A DNA stretch of 64,000 nucleotides from an uncultured Prevotellaceae bacterium (GTDB lineage: Bacteria; Bacteroidota; Bacteroidia; Bacteroidales; Muribaculaceae). The notes under the pieces were generated by a model that ran no database searches, was not told where the DNA came from, and was given only the letters and a program-made list of their open reading frames with translations. The position numbers and the translations under genes were made by a program. Each line of letters opens with the position of its first letter. Position 1 is the first letter of the stretch. This document shows positions 17,709 through 26,822 of this stretch, piece by piece. The stretch spans positions 1-64,000 of the forward strand of contig ONEL01000008.1 of the NCBI GenBank assembly GCA_900316835.1, written 5' to 3'.

Positions 17709-18959
17709 TTAAACCCCTATCTGCCTTGCCACTTGAAGGGCTGTAGTTATTGCTACGCCAGTGTCGTCGGCAAGCTTTAGCGAGTTGTGACCACTAAGTA
17801 TAGAGCCAATGGCGTAGAGATTTTCAATTACCTGTCCGTCTTTTATAGCATGGAACTCGGCATCGGTCGAGACGCCAAACTCCATGTAAGGCTGAGCGTC
17901 AAAGAGGTTTTCCTTGCTCCATTCACCCAGGTTTCCCTTGTAGTCAATGTCGAGATTGAAGATGGGCTCTTTAACACCCTGGTTGCTTGATACGAGACCA
18001 CCATTAATGAAAGAGCCTGTGGCTAGCACAAACTGGTCGGCTATAATATCTTGGTCGGGAAAGTTCTTTGCCTCAATACTCAGCACTCTATTTCCTTTCA
18101 TTTTTCCATTCTTCACCATGCTGCCGAGCAGGAAAGTGCCGCCATTCTTGATGAAAAGTTTGCGCAACTTCGACAATAGATGTGTGCCGGTGACACTGGG
18201 TGGCAAGGTGGGAACAAATTTTACAGGCATCTTGAGCTGGCTAGCAATTTTTGAAGCCGACTCGTCACCATCAAGTCCAAACACTGCCGGCATTATCACC
18301 GCATCCACATCGCGCGCTTGCGAGCGCACTTTGCGAGCAAATTCGCTCACGATGCTATCATTTTGCATGAGCTTTGCCACAGCGGTGGAGCGAATCACCT
18401 GCTGGTTATTGCTAAGCCTCTCAATAGCACCTAGCTTGACATCACACACCTGGCAATCCACTCCCATGCTTGTAATTGCCTTAGCAACAAAGGGCGATGG
18501 GAAATCCAGGAAGCCTTGCAGGTTCACAAGCGCCACTCTATCCCAAGGCAGTGAGGTGTTGCTGGTGGAGGTAACATAATTGTCGAGGGTGAGCCACGTG
18601 GGGCGCATTATGCCCAGGGGAGTCATGCGATAATGATTGGAGTTGAGCTGGGTGTCGTTGGCAAATTTCAATCCCGCGCCGGCAAGGATGACAGGTGTCA
18701 TGGCGGCATTGTGAGTCACGCTAGCGATGCCCATCTTGGAATAAGGATGTTCTGGACTAAGACTTTTGATAGCGTCAAGTGGTTTGTCCACTACGTTACC
18801 CTGCTCGTCAAATCCCAGCAGGTCGATTGACCCCGAGCTGTAATTTAATTTGCTAGGTCCTTTAACCATGAGAGCCACATTCTTGCCGTTGGTGGCAAGG
18901 GCTATTCCACACATGATGGCACTCATTCCACCGCCTATTACTATAACGTCATATTTCAT
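17709..18959 (-). CDS. glpB: Anaerobic glycerol-3-phosphate dehydrogenase subunit B
   Basis: Flavoprotein subunit of the anaerobic GlpABC complex, which oxidises glycerol-3-phosphate to DHAP and feeds menaquinone. The 416 residues start with the Rossmann motif VIVIGGGMSAIMCGIAL and contain NYSSGSIDLLG, the family PSVTGTHL region and the C-terminal SILSGHNSLKLADDTGVA FAD motif. It lies 132 bases downstream of glpA on the same strand. The expected glpC (iron-sulfur, membrane-anchoring subunit) does not follow; a convergent small gene sits there instead. Confidence 0.93.
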   Translation of the reverse strand: MKYDVIVIGGGMSAIMCGIALATNGKNVALMVKGPSKLNYSSGSIDLLGFDEQGNVVDKPLDAIKSLSPEHPYSKMGIASVTHNAAMTPVILAGAGLKFANDTQLNSNHYRMTPLGIMRPTWLTLDNYVTSTSNTSLPWDRVALVNLQGFLDFPSPFVAKAITSMGVDCQVCDVKLGAIERLSNNQQVIRSTAVAKLMQNDSIVSEFARKVRSQARDVDAVIMPAVFGLDGDESASKIASQLKMPVKFVPTLPPSVTGTHLLSKLRKLFIKNGGTFLLGSMVKNGKMKGNRVLSIEAKNFPDQDIIADQFVLATGSFINGGLVSSNQGVKEPIFNLDIDYKGNLGEWSKENLFDAQPYMEFGVSTDAEFHAIKDGQVIENLYAIGSILSGHNSLKLADDTGVAITTALQVARQIGV

Positions 18960-19091
18960 AGCTCAATCCTACAATTTTCCTCAAGACAATTAAGGATAAT
19001 AATCTTTGTTCTTGTTTTATTAATGACAATTGCCACGCCTTTTTTGAATGCGAGTAGGCAAGTGAAATTAATATTAGTATAGTTTGTTAAA

Positions 19092-20699
19092 TTAATTGTT
19101 GTTTTTTTGCAGACCGCACAAGCCCTCATAGATGGTGGCGGTGAGCTGGGCCTCGCTCAGTGTGGGACCACACGCCACTGGGCGCATGCCTTTCCACCGT
19201 TCGTTCATGAACGATGCTAGGTCGTTGAGCGAATCCTTAGCGCTGCCACGCGACTCGCACAGCAAGGCTGCTGTGCGGCATGCGCACAATTTCCCTTGAC
19301 AAGAGCCCATGCCCATGCGAGTGCGCCTGCGCATGTTGGTGAGGTTGCTAACATGAAGCTTTTCAATGGCAAATTTCATCTCGCCCACACTCACATGCTC
19401 ACATTCGCACACCATGGTCTTGTCGCTTGCGCTATTTTCCTTGATTTCCTTGGTCAAAGTGCCGTGGCGTTCTTGCGCCGCTTTCTTTGTGATAACATGA
19501 TGGTTGCCATGTTTTCTGGGAATGTGCTCTTGCTCGCTACCTGGCAAGGGGAGAATAGCTGTGGTGCATGCGCCCACCTTGTCGAGCTTCTTGCACACCA
19601 GGTCGGTGGCAATCTCGGCCATGAGCCTGTAAGTCATCATTTTGCCTCCAGTAATGGTGATAAAACCATCCATGCCGTCACGCTCCTTGTGGTCGAGGCA
19701 CACGATGCCACGGCTGATGCTGCGACCCGCTGGGTCATCGTCGCTAGCAACTAGCGGACGCACTCCGGCATAGGCTCTCAAGATGCGGGTGGTCATTAGC
19801 GATGGCACCAGTTTTGAGCCTTCATTGAGCAAGATTTCAACCTCCTGTGGTGTGACTCGCATGTTGTCTATTTCTTCAATGGGCACGCGGTCGCTGGTGG
19901 TGCCCAGAATGCTTACTATCTTGTCGGGGACAATGATATCGCCATTGGCTGGCTTGCGACAGCGGTTTATGACCATGTTGTTCACACGATGACCAAATAT
20001 CAATAGCGAGCCCTTAGCGGGAAACATATTTATCGTTATGCCTGCTTTCTTGGCAATGAGAGTGCCCCATATTCCTGCGGCATTAACCGTGACAGGGGCA
20101 TGAACCTCATGCTCCTCGCCAGTGAGATTGTTGTGCAGCCGCACACCGGTAACACTGGCATTTTCCACTATTAGCCCGGTCACTTCATGATAGGTGAGGG
20201 TTACGGCGCCATGACGGCGAGCGTCGATGAGATTAGCGGTGGTTAATGTGAAAGGATCTATCGAGGCGTCGGGCACACGCACGGCACCCGTTAGCGACGG
20301 ATTTAGTGCCGGCTCCATGATGCGAGCCTCGGCAGGATCTATTATCTCTGCATTAATGCCGGCATTGAGGCATGAAGTTACAAAGGTCTGCTGATACTCC
20401 AAGTCATCCTCGGGTAGAGTGATAAACAAGCCGTCGGTTTCTTCAATGCAGTGGCGGGCAATGTGGCGCAAAATCAAGTTCTCGCCAATGCACTCAGCCG
20501 CACTCTCTCGGTCGGTTACTGCATAGCGCGCTCCACTGTGAAGCAGCCCGTGATTGCGACCCGTTGCACCATTAGCAATGTCAAATCGCTCTACCAGCAA
20601 CACCTTCAGTCCTCTGAGCGCACAATCGCGAGCTGTTCCTGCGCCAGTGATACCTCCACCTATTATGATGACATCAAATTCTTGATTCTCAAGTTTCAT
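19092..20699 (-). CDS. glpA: Anaerobic glycerol-3-phosphate dehydrogenase subunit A
   Basis: Catalytic FAD subunit. The 535 residues open with DVIIGGGITGAGTARDCALRG and contain the GlpA/GlpD signatures GATGRNHGLLHSGARYA and ITGGKMMTYRLMAE. A C-terminal BFD-like [2Fe-2S] domain has the Cys set CECEH...GSCQGKLCACR. This domain is typical of GlpA and absent from aerobic GlpD. It is the first gene of glpA-glpB, with a minus-strand TATCTTTG box about 64 bases upstream. Length and motifs match E. coli GlpA (about 540 residues). Confidence 0.95.
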   Translation of the reverse strand: MKLENQEFDVIIIGGGITGAGTARDCALRGLKVLLVERFDIANGATGRNHGLLHSGARYAVTDRESAAECIGENLILRHIARHCIEETDGLFITLPEDDLEYQQTFVTSCLNAGINAEIIDPAEARIMEPALNPSLTGAVRVPDASIDPFTLTTANLIDARRHGAVTLTYHEVTGLIVENASVTGVRLHNNLTGEEHEVHAPVTVNAAGIWGTLIAKKAGITINMFPAKGSLLIFGHRVNNMVINRCRKPANGDIIVPDKIVSILGTTSDRVPIEEIDNMRVTPQEVEILLNEGSKLVPSLMTTRILRAYAGVRPLVASDDDPAGRSISRGIVCLDHKERDGMDGFITITGGKMMTYRLMAEIATDLVCKKLDKVGACTTAILPLPGSEQEHIPRKHGNHHVITKKAAQERHGTLTKEIKENSASDKTMVCECEHVSVGEMKFAIEKLHVSNLTNMRRRTRMGMGSCQGKLCACRTAALLCESRGSAKDSLNDLASFMNERWKGMRPVACGPTLSEAQLTATIYEGLCGLQKNNN

Positions 20700-20762
20700 A
20701 GTTCTGGGTAAAGATCAATGTTCTTGTTGTTGTTTTACAAAAACTTTGTGTGCTTGCAACCA

Positions 20763-20770
20763 CAAAGATA
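20763..20770 (-). promoter_or_regulatory. Bacteroidota -7 box for glpA-glpB
   Basis: CAAAGATA on the plus strand reads TATCTTTG on the minus strand, 64 bases before the glpA ATG. The 312-base spacer 20700-21011 also carries the divergent ugd promoter; I saw no other element in it. Confidence 0.7.
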
Positions 20771-20916
20771 TAAAAAAAACTCTACACTCGCATGTTTTTA
20801 ATACTTTTTTTAAATCAACCTTGTCAGCGACATTAACACTATAGCTTCAAAATGCAAGAAGTATTTATTTTTTTTAGAAAAAAACGAATTTATTTGCCAA
20901 TTTCAAATAAAGAAGC

Positions 20917-20924
20917 TATTTTTG
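20917..20924 (+). promoter_or_regulatory. Putative -7 box for the Ugd-family gene
   Basis: TATTTTTG, 88 bases upstream of the ATG at 21012. It is a weaker match in an AT-rich context. Confidence 0.5.
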
Positions 20925-21011
20925 TGTCGAAACAAGAAAAGTACTCTTTGTGATAATTGCTTGTCACTGCAAGAGTGGTAATTTTACATAACACACACTA
21001 TTATCTAAATT

Positions 21012-22331
21012 ATGAATATACTAATCGTGGGCACAGGTTATGCGGGACTGGTTACTGGCGCTTGCTTTGCCGACCTGGGAGTGAACGTTACATGCGTCGA
21101 CAGCGACGCCCGCAAGATTAATCTTCTTCTATATGGAGGACTGCCCATCTATGAGCAAGGACTTGAAGACATGGTCAAGCGCTCGGTTGAAGCGCAGCGA
21201 CTCAATTTTACGAGCAATTTTTCTACAGTCTTTGACGATGTGGACTACGTGTTCTGCACTGTCGACACTCCACCGGCACAGGACGGTAGCACCGACCTCA
21301 CTCAAGTGGTTGACACAGCAACACGATTTGCACGACAAATAAAGAAATACTCAGTGTTCATTATCAAGTCTACTGTGCCACTGGGTACTTGCAAGAAGGT
21401 AAAAGACCTTATTAAAAAAATCCTTGATGAGCGCGAGGTGGATTTTGATTTCGACGTGGTTTCTAACCCCGATTTCCTTACCGAGGGTAATGCTATCAAG
21501 AATTTCATGAAGCCCGACCGCATAATCTTGGGCGTGGAAAACGACCGCTCGCGAAAGGCCATGGACACACTTTATCATCCTCTCAAGTTCAAGTATTTCC
21601 CGGTTATCTACACCGACCCCACCACTGCCGAGATGATAAAATATGCCGCCACTTCAATGCTTGCTACACGAGTGAGCTTCATGAATGAGATTGCCAACTT
21701 GTGTGAGCTGGTGGGGGCCGACATCAACACGGTGCGGCACGGAGTGGGAACCGACAGCCGCATTGGCTCTAAATACATTTACCCTGGATGCGGTTATGGA
21801 GGCACACTATTCCCAAAGGATATCAACGACCTCATCAACATTGGGGAGGAGAATTGCTACTCCATGGAGGTCTTGAAGGCTGTGGACAAGGTCAATACCA
21901 AGCAAAAGCGCAGGCTTTTTGAGAAATTTAGCGATTTTTTTGCGGGCAACATTGCCGGTAAAACTGTGGCACTGTGGGGACTCTCGTTTAAGCCCGACAC
22001 CGACGACATTCGCCAGTCGCCTGCCATCAACACCATCGACCTTCTCCTGCAAGCAGGGTGCCACGTGCGCGTTTTCGACCCCGTGGCAATGAATGCCATC
22101 AAGTTCAGGTGGAACGACATCTATTGCGCTCTCGATATCTACGACGCTGTCAACAAGGCCGATGCTGTCATGCTCGTCACCGAGTGGCGACAGTTCAGAG
22201 TGCCGGCTTGGGATCGTGTGAAACAACTCATGAGAACTCCTCTCGTTATTGACGGGCGCAATATCTACGATGCCGACGAGCTCACCGCCATGGGATTTAA
22301 ATACACTTGCATAGGTAAATCACCAAGCTAG
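21012..22331 (+). CDS. ugd: UDP-glucose/GDP-mannose dehydrogenase family protein, altered active site
   Basis: A 439-residue member of the UDP-glucose 6-dehydrogenase family, which makes UDP-glucuronate for surface polysaccharides. The NAD-binding start (ILIVGTGYAGLVTGACFADLG), the IIKSTVPLGT strand, the hinge Lys in EMIKYAAT (Lys210) and the C-terminal domain (ALWGLSFKPDTDDIRQSPA) are intact. However, the catalytic motif that normally reads GG(S/T)CFPKD is GGTLFPKD here. Position 266 is therefore Leu instead of the nucleophilic Cys. The usual Asn four residues after the Lys is Thr214, and the canonical NPEFL is NPDFL. A Cys six residues earlier (PGCGYGG, Cys260) is the only nearby thiol. Activity as a four-electron dehydrogenase is therefore doubtful. 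A terminator follows. Confidence 0.85.
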   Translation: MNILIVGTGYAGLVTGACFADLGVNVTCVDSDARKINLLLYGGLPIYEQGLEDMVKRSVEAQRLNFTSNFSTVFDDVDYVFCTVDTPPAQDGSTDLTQVVDTATRFARQIKKYSVFIIKSTVPLGTCKKVKDLIKKILDEREVDFDFDVVSNPDFLTEGNAIKNFMKPDRIILGVENDRSRKAMDTLYHPLKFKYFPVIYTDPTTAEMIKYAATSMLATRVSFMNEIANLCELVGADINTVRHGVGTDSRIGSKYIYPGCGYGGTLFPKDINDLINIGEENCYSMEVLKAVDKVNTKQKRRLFEKFSDFFAGNIAGKTVALWGLSFKPDTDDIRQSPAINTIDLLLQAGCHVRVFDPVAMNAIKFRWNDIYCALDIYDAVNKADAVMLVTEWRQFRVPAWDRVKQLMRTPLVIDGRNIYDADELTAMGFKYTCIGKSPS

Positions 22332-22383
22332 TCGTAGCCCCCACCCCCCATTAACAACCATTCAGTTTTCGGTTGTCAGATTA

Positions 22384-22435
22384 ATCAGAAAAATCTGTAG
22401 TTTAGGAAAAAAACTACAAGTTTTTCTGATTTTTT
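22384..22435 (+). terminator. Rho-independent terminator
   Basis: A long, slightly interrupted stem (ATCAGAAAAATCTGTAGTTT against AAACTACAAGTTTTTCTGAT) is followed by six Ts. Confidence 0.85.
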
Positions 22436-22466
22436 AATTAGTTGATTGGGAATAATTAAAAAAAGG

Positions 22467-22720
22467 GGGGCGCCATGCTGAGCATGCCCCCTGTCCAGCA
22501 GTAATGGGCGCTTCGCTTAAAATTGATTAAAAAATTAATTTAAAAATTTTAATCTTTCTGCAATAGATAATTTTAATTTAACCTTAAGCTCGAGGGAGTT
22601 AGCAGCATAAGTCGTGCCACCGGCACGGTGTGCGAACAGCGAACTTCCCTCAATTTTAAGTGCGAAGCACGCCCCCCTTGTCGGTCGGGTTGCGCCATGC
22701 GTAGTATGGCGCAAAGGGTA
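22467..22720. repeat. Composite dispersed repeat, locus 1
   Basis: Intergenic block in the 610-base gap between the Ugd gene and sppA. It has three parts. A hairpin module comes first (GCGCCATGCTGAGCATGCCCC near 22470-22490). A core at about 22496-22680 begins AGCAGTAATGGGCGCTTCGC and ends GTGCGAAGCACGCCCCCC. A second hairpin module (GCGCCATGCGTAGTATGGCGC) is near 22692-22712. The core is the reverse complement of 45782-45896. Relative to that copy it carries an extra roughly 70 bases with its own hairpin, CGTGCCACCGGCACG. Imperfect terminal similarity (GGGCGCTTCGC versus GCGAAGCACGCCC) makes it resemble a MITE or palindromic intergenic element. No ORF. Confidence 0.75.
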
Positions 22721-22819
22721 AAACACTAATTTGTCTTTGAAAAAGTTGATCATTTCATGAATTTTAAAAAAATAAAACAAAAAAATCATTTTTATCGGTG
22801 CTATTGAGAAATTAATTAC

Positions 22820-22827
22820 TATCTTTG
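22820..22827 (+). promoter_or_regulatory. Bacteroidota -7 box for sppA
   Basis: TATCTTTG, 114 bases before the sppA ATG. The leader contains a 25-codon ORF. Confidence 0.7.
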
Positions 22828-22836
22828 TAGGATTGC

Positions 22837-22914
22837 ATGGGCGGTGAAATAGCCTGTGACATGGAAAACGAGATTATTAACAATGACTGCCACATGAGTT
22901 GTGCGATGTGGTAA
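22837..22914 (+). CDS. Possible 25-codon leader ORF upstream of sppA
   Basis: An ATG about 9 bases after the predicted transcription start opens a 25-codon frame (GGEIACDMENEIINNDC, then Met/Cys-rich, ending MW). It stops 27 bases before sppA. It has no hydrophobic segment and no recognisable family. Its placement at the very 5' end of the leader is the only support; it may be chance. Confidence 0.2.
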   Translation: MGGEIACDMENEIINNDCHMSCAMW

Positions 22915-22941
22915 ACTTTTTAAAATAAACAATTTAGCATC

Positions 22942-24744
22942 ATGTTAAAGAAATTCTTCTTGATAGTTTGTGGATCGTTTGTGGGTGCTTTTTTGGCCCT
23001 GATAATTGTGACCCTGTTGTCGGTGATGATGAGTTTCGTGATATTTGGCTCCCTTGCCAGCTCAATGGGTAGCACCAAGATCGAGAAAAACTCTATCATG
23101 TACTTGCGCCTGGAAGGAACCCTCAACGAGCGAGAAGCTACCGGCATGGAAACCCTGGCTACGATGATGCCATCCAGGAATCAGAGCCAAAGCCTGAGCA
23201 CGCTAGTCAAGGGCTTGAAACTCGCCAAGGAAAACAACAACATTAAGGGGCTATATATCGACTGCCGTGGCATGGCGGCAGGCATGGCATCACTGCAAGA
23301 GTTGCGCAATGCCATTCAGGATTTCAAGAAGAGCAAGAAATTTGTCTACGCCTTTGGCGACGAGGGAATTATGCAGAGCGACTACTACGTGGCATCGGTT
23401 GCCGACAGCATCTTCCTCAATCCGGAAGGAATGGTCGACGTGCATGGGTTGGGCTCGACAACACCCTACATGAAAAAACTCCTCGACAAGCTGGGCGTGG
23501 AGATGCAAGTGGTGAGGGTGGGAACCTTCAAAAGTGCCGTGGAACCTTTCATGCTTGAGAACATGAGCGATGCTAACCGTTTGCAACAAAAGCACTACCT
23601 GGGAAGCTTGTGGGGAGTAATCTCAAGCGACATGGCAAAGGCTCGTGGCATTGACACTGCCAAGCTCCACATGCTGTGCGATAGCGTGATGGCTACCATG
23701 AGCAGCGATGAATTGAAAGCTAATAAGTTAATAGACCGAACTTGCTACCGCACCGAGATGGAAGACAAGCTCCGAGCCCTTACAGGTGTTAAGGAAGATG
23801 AGGAGCTAAAGCTTGTCACTGCCGATGTCTTACTATCTAACGATACCGGTAGCCTGATAACTTCGTCAAGCAATGAAATCGCTATTGTTTATGCCACAGG
23901 TGAGATTGATGCTGGCGCGTCAATTCCTGGTGCCAGTGCCGATGGCATTGACAGCGAGAAACTATCTCAAACCATTCGACAGCTACAGTATGACGACAAT
24001 GTGAAGGGACTTGTGCTGCGTGTCAACTCGCCAGGCGGTAGCGCGTTTGGCAGTGAGGTGATATGGAAAGCTGTCGAGGACTTCAAGAGCTCGGGCAAGC
24101 CCGTGGCTGTGTCGATGGGCGACTATGCCGCTTCAGGCGGATATTATATCTCCTCAGGCGCGGGACGCATCTTTGCCGACCCACTCACCATCACCGGTAG
24201 CATTGGCATCTTTGGTATGATTCCGTGCGCGAGCAACTTGATTAACAACACCCTTGGGGTGAATTTTGAGGAAGTCTCTACTGGCGACAATGTGATTGTG
24301 GGTACTCCATTTAAGCCTCTCACCAGCCAGCAGAAGGACGCCCTGCAACGCATGGTGAACCGTGGCTACGACACCTTCACCAAGCGCTGTGCTACTGGTC
24401 GCAAAGTGTCGCAAGACTCTATAAAAGTGATTGGAGAAGGCCGCGTGTGGGATGCCATCACAGCTAAGAAAATAGGGCTCGTTGACGAACTTGGAGGACT
24501 GGGCGATGCCTTGAAATGGGTGGCGCAGCAGGCAAAACTCAAGGACGGCGATTACACCACAGGCGAGTATCCTAGCCTGGAAATGTCGTTTATGGACATG
24601 TTTGGAACAATGTATTCTATCAAGCAGGAGCAAGACTTGCGCCAGCGCATGGGGTTGTTCTACACCACATGGCAGCAACTGCAGGTCATCATGGGTCGTG
24701 AAAAAGTGCTGTGCCTGATGGAGCCTATTGAAATCGTTTTTTAA
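22942..24744 (+). CDS. sppA: Signal peptide peptidase SppA, 67K type
   Basis: Membrane-bound serine protease with a Ser/Lys dyad that degrades cleaved signal peptides. The 600 residues form the duplicated (67 kDa) type. An N-terminal transmembrane helix (about residues 3-30) is followed by an N-terminal S49 half with the YYVASVADSIFLNPEG segment. The C-terminal half has the nucleophile region GDYAASGGYYISSGAGRIFADP and LRVNSPGGSAFGSEVIW. The catalytic Lys is expected in the N-terminal half (GTFKSAVEPF). lpxK follows after 27 bases, so the two probably form an operon. Confidence 0.95.
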   Translation: MLKKFFLIVCGSFVGAFLALIIVTLLSVMMSFVIFGSLASSMGSTKIEKNSIMYLRLEGTLNEREATGMETLATMMPSRNQSQSLSTLVKGLKLAKENNNIKGLYIDCRGMAAGMASLQELRNAIQDFKKSKKFVYAFGDEGIMQSDYYVASVADSIFLNPEGMVDVHGLGSTTPYMKKLLDKLGVEMQVVRVGTFKSAVEPFMLENMSDANRLQQKHYLGSLWGVISSDMAKARGIDTAKLHMLCDSVMATMSSDELKANKLIDRTCYRTEMEDKLRALTGVKEDEELKLVTADVLLSNDTGSLITSSSNEIAIVYATGEIDAGASIPGASADGIDSEKLSQTIRQLQYDDNVKGLVLRVNSPGGSAFGSEVIWKAVEDFKSSGKPVAVSMGDYAASGGYYISSGAGRIFADPLTITGSIGIFGMIPCASNLINNTLGVNFEEVSTGDNVIVGTPFKPLTSQQKDALQRMVNRGYDTFTKRCATGRKVSQDSIKVIGEGRVWDAITAKKIGLVDELGGLGDALKWVAQQAKLKDGDYTTGEYPSLEMSFMDMFGTMYSIKQEQDLRQRMGLFYTTWQQLQVIMGREKVLCLMEPIEIVF

Positions 24745-24771
24745 TAAGAAGATTTTCATCTAACCAAACTG

Positions 24772-25887
24772 ATGGATTTAGATAAATTTTTAAAAGCCAG
24801 TAACAAGATACTTGGCGCAATCGAGAAGACTCTGCTCACTCCACTATCGTGGATATATGGCGCTGGAGTGTGGTTGCGGCAAGTGGGATTTAACACAGGT
24901 TTGTTGAAACAAGAGGAGTTTGACGTGCCTGTGGTAACCATTGGCAATGTCACTGTGGGAGGTACAGGAAAAACTCCACATGTGGAATACATTGTCTCAC
25001 GATTGTGCCGCAAGTATGAAATTGCCGTGCTCAGTCGTGGCTATAAGCGTCACACCAAGGGCTTTGTGCTGGCAAGCGACAATCTCTCGCCAGTCGACCT
25101 GGGCGATGAGCCTTATCAAATATATCGCAAATTCAGGGGTATGGTCACCGTGGCGGTGTGTGAAGACCGCAGGCAAGGCATCAAGAACTTGTTGCGAATA
25201 AATCCCGAGATAAACCTCGTTATTCTCGACGATGCCATGCAGCACCGCTATGTGAAGCCCAGGGTGAGCGTGGTGATGATTGACTATAACCGCCCACCCT
25301 ATGAGGATAAACTGCTTCCTTTGGGTTCATTGCGTGAGCCTGCCGATCGCATCCTGAAGTGCGACATGGTGGTAGTTACTAAATGCCCCGACGAGGTCAA
25401 ACCTGTTGACTTGCGCATGGTGAAAGAACACATGGACTTGTTCAAGTTTCAGCAGCTTTATTTCAGTAAGGTGCGTTATGGCGCTCCTGAGCCTGTATTC
25501 CCCATTGGCAACCCCGATCTCACTTCTCTCAACTGGCTTGATGAGGATGACCTCATTCTGGGCGTTGCGGGCATTGCCAACCCACGGCCATTCGCTAAGT
25601 ATCTTAAGCAATTTGGCACACGGCTCAAGGTTATCCATTACGATGATCATCACAACTATTCGCGCGACGACTTCCGCTACATCTTCAAGCTCTTCCATGA
25701 GCTGGAGGGAAAGCGCAAGTATATCGTCACTACCGAGAAAGATGCGGTGCGCATTCTCAATAGCCCTTATTTTCCACCCACACGTCAAAACTCTATTTAC
25801 TTCATCCCCATTCAGGCTGATTTCCTCAATTATGAAGACCGTGACTTCATTTATGAGTTGCAAAAGAAAATTGAAGGTATTGAGTGA
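24772..25887 (+). CDS. lpxK: Tetraacyldisaccharide 4'-kinase
   Basis: Phosphorylates the 4' position of the lipid A precursor at the inner membrane. The 371-residue protein has the N-terminal membrane-associated helix (LLTPLSWIYGAGVWLR). Its P-loop IGNVTVGGTGKTPHVEY is near residues 58-72. The LSRGYKR, DDAMQHRYV and VVTKCP motifs of the family are present. It sits directly behind sppA and 72 bases ahead of punA. The set sppA-lpxK-punA-thiL keeps one orientation and may be partly co-transcribed. Confidence 0.95.
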   Translation: MDLDKFLKASNKILGAIEKTLLTPLSWIYGAGVWLRQVGFNTGLLKQEEFDVPVVTIGNVTVGGTGKTPHVEYIVSRLCRKYEIAVLSRGYKRHTKGFVLASDNLSPVDLGDEPYQIYRKFRGMVTVAVCEDRRQGIKNLLRINPEINLVILDDAMQHRYVKPRVSVVMIDYNRPPYEDKLLPLGSLREPADRILKCDMVVVTKCPDEVKPVDLRMVKEHMDLFKFQQLYFSKVRYGAPEPVFPIGNPDLTSLNWLDEDDLILGVAGIANPRPFAKYLKQFGTRLKVIHYDDHHNYSRDDFRYIFKLFHELEGKRKYIVTTEKDAVRILNSPYFPPTRQNSIYFIPIQADFLNYEDRDFIYELQKKIEGIE

Positions 25888-25959
25888 GAATAAGGCAACA
25901 GCATCTTTAATTTGATGCATAAAAAAGAAACATTTTATTAACTATAATACATTAGCATT

Positions 25960-26802
25960 ATGAATCAAGAAGTTAACTGGCTAGAAAGAATTCAAGAGAC
26001 TGCGAGTTTCATTAAGCAGAAGGTGGGAGGTGAAATGCCTAAAGCTGCCATTATCTTGGGTTCAGGACTTGGAAACTTAGTCAACGAAATCGACATTAAG
26101 GTAGCTATACCTTATAGCGAGATACCTAATTTCCCCATCTCTACCGTTGAAGGTCACAAGGGACAACTGATTTTTGGTAACCTTGGTGATAAATATGTTA
26201 TGGCCATGCAGGGCCGTTTCCATTATTACGAAGGTTATTCAATGAAGGAAGCCACTTTCCCCGTGCGCGTGATGAAAGCCATTGGTGTGAAGGTGCTATG
26301 CGTGAGCAATGCTGCTGGGGGCATGAACCCTAACTTCCGCGTGGGTGATGTGATGCTGATTACCGACCACATCAATCTCTTCCCCGATCATCCCTTGCGT
26401 GGCAAGAATTATAACGAGCTGGGACCACGTTTCCCTGCCATGAACGAGGCCTATAGTCATCGCATTCTTGACCTCGCACGCAACATTGCCAAGGAGAACG
26501 ATATTAGACTGATGGAAGGTGTGTATGTTGGCACGCAAGGTCCAACGTTCGAGACTCCATCGGAGTATCGATATTTCTATCGCATTGGTGGCGACGCTGT
26601 AGGTATGAGCACCGTCCCCGAGGTGATTGTGGCTCGACATGGTGATATGGAAGTGTTCGGACTCAGTGTTATTACCGACTTGGGAGGTGAAGGCATCTTT
26701 GTTGACGTCTCGCACGAAGAGGTTCAGCAAGCGGCTTCCAAGGCCGAACCCATCATGTCGTTCCTGGTTAAAGAGATTATTAATAAACTCGAGGAAGTTT
26801 AA
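25960..26802 (+). CDS. punA: Purine nucleoside phosphorylase I (trimeric type)
   Basis: Phosphorolysis of inosine and guanosine to base and ribose-1-phosphate. The 280 residues carry the family signatures AAIILGSGLGNLV, FPISTVEGHKGQLIFG, VSNAAGGMNPNFRVGDVMLITDHINL and VGMSTVPEVIVARH. This trimeric class differs from the hexameric DeoD-type enzyme encoded at 56873, so the genome holds both classes. A strong terminator follows immediately. Confidence 0.95.
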   Translation: MNQEVNWLERIQETASFIKQKVGGEMPKAAIILGSGLGNLVNEIDIKVAIPYSEIPNFPISTVEGHKGQLIFGNLGDKYVMAMQGRFHYYEGYSMKEATFPVRVMKAIGVKVLCVSNAAGGMNPNFRVGDVMLITDHINLFPDHPLRGKNYNELGPRFPAMNEAYSHRILDLARNIAKENDIRLMEGVYVGTQGPTFETPSEYRYFYRIGGDAVGMSTVPEVIVARHGDMEVFGLSVITDLGGEGIFVDVSHEEVQQAASKAEPIMSFLVKEIINKLEEV

Positions 26803-26822
26803 TTTAACGACAATTAATATAA

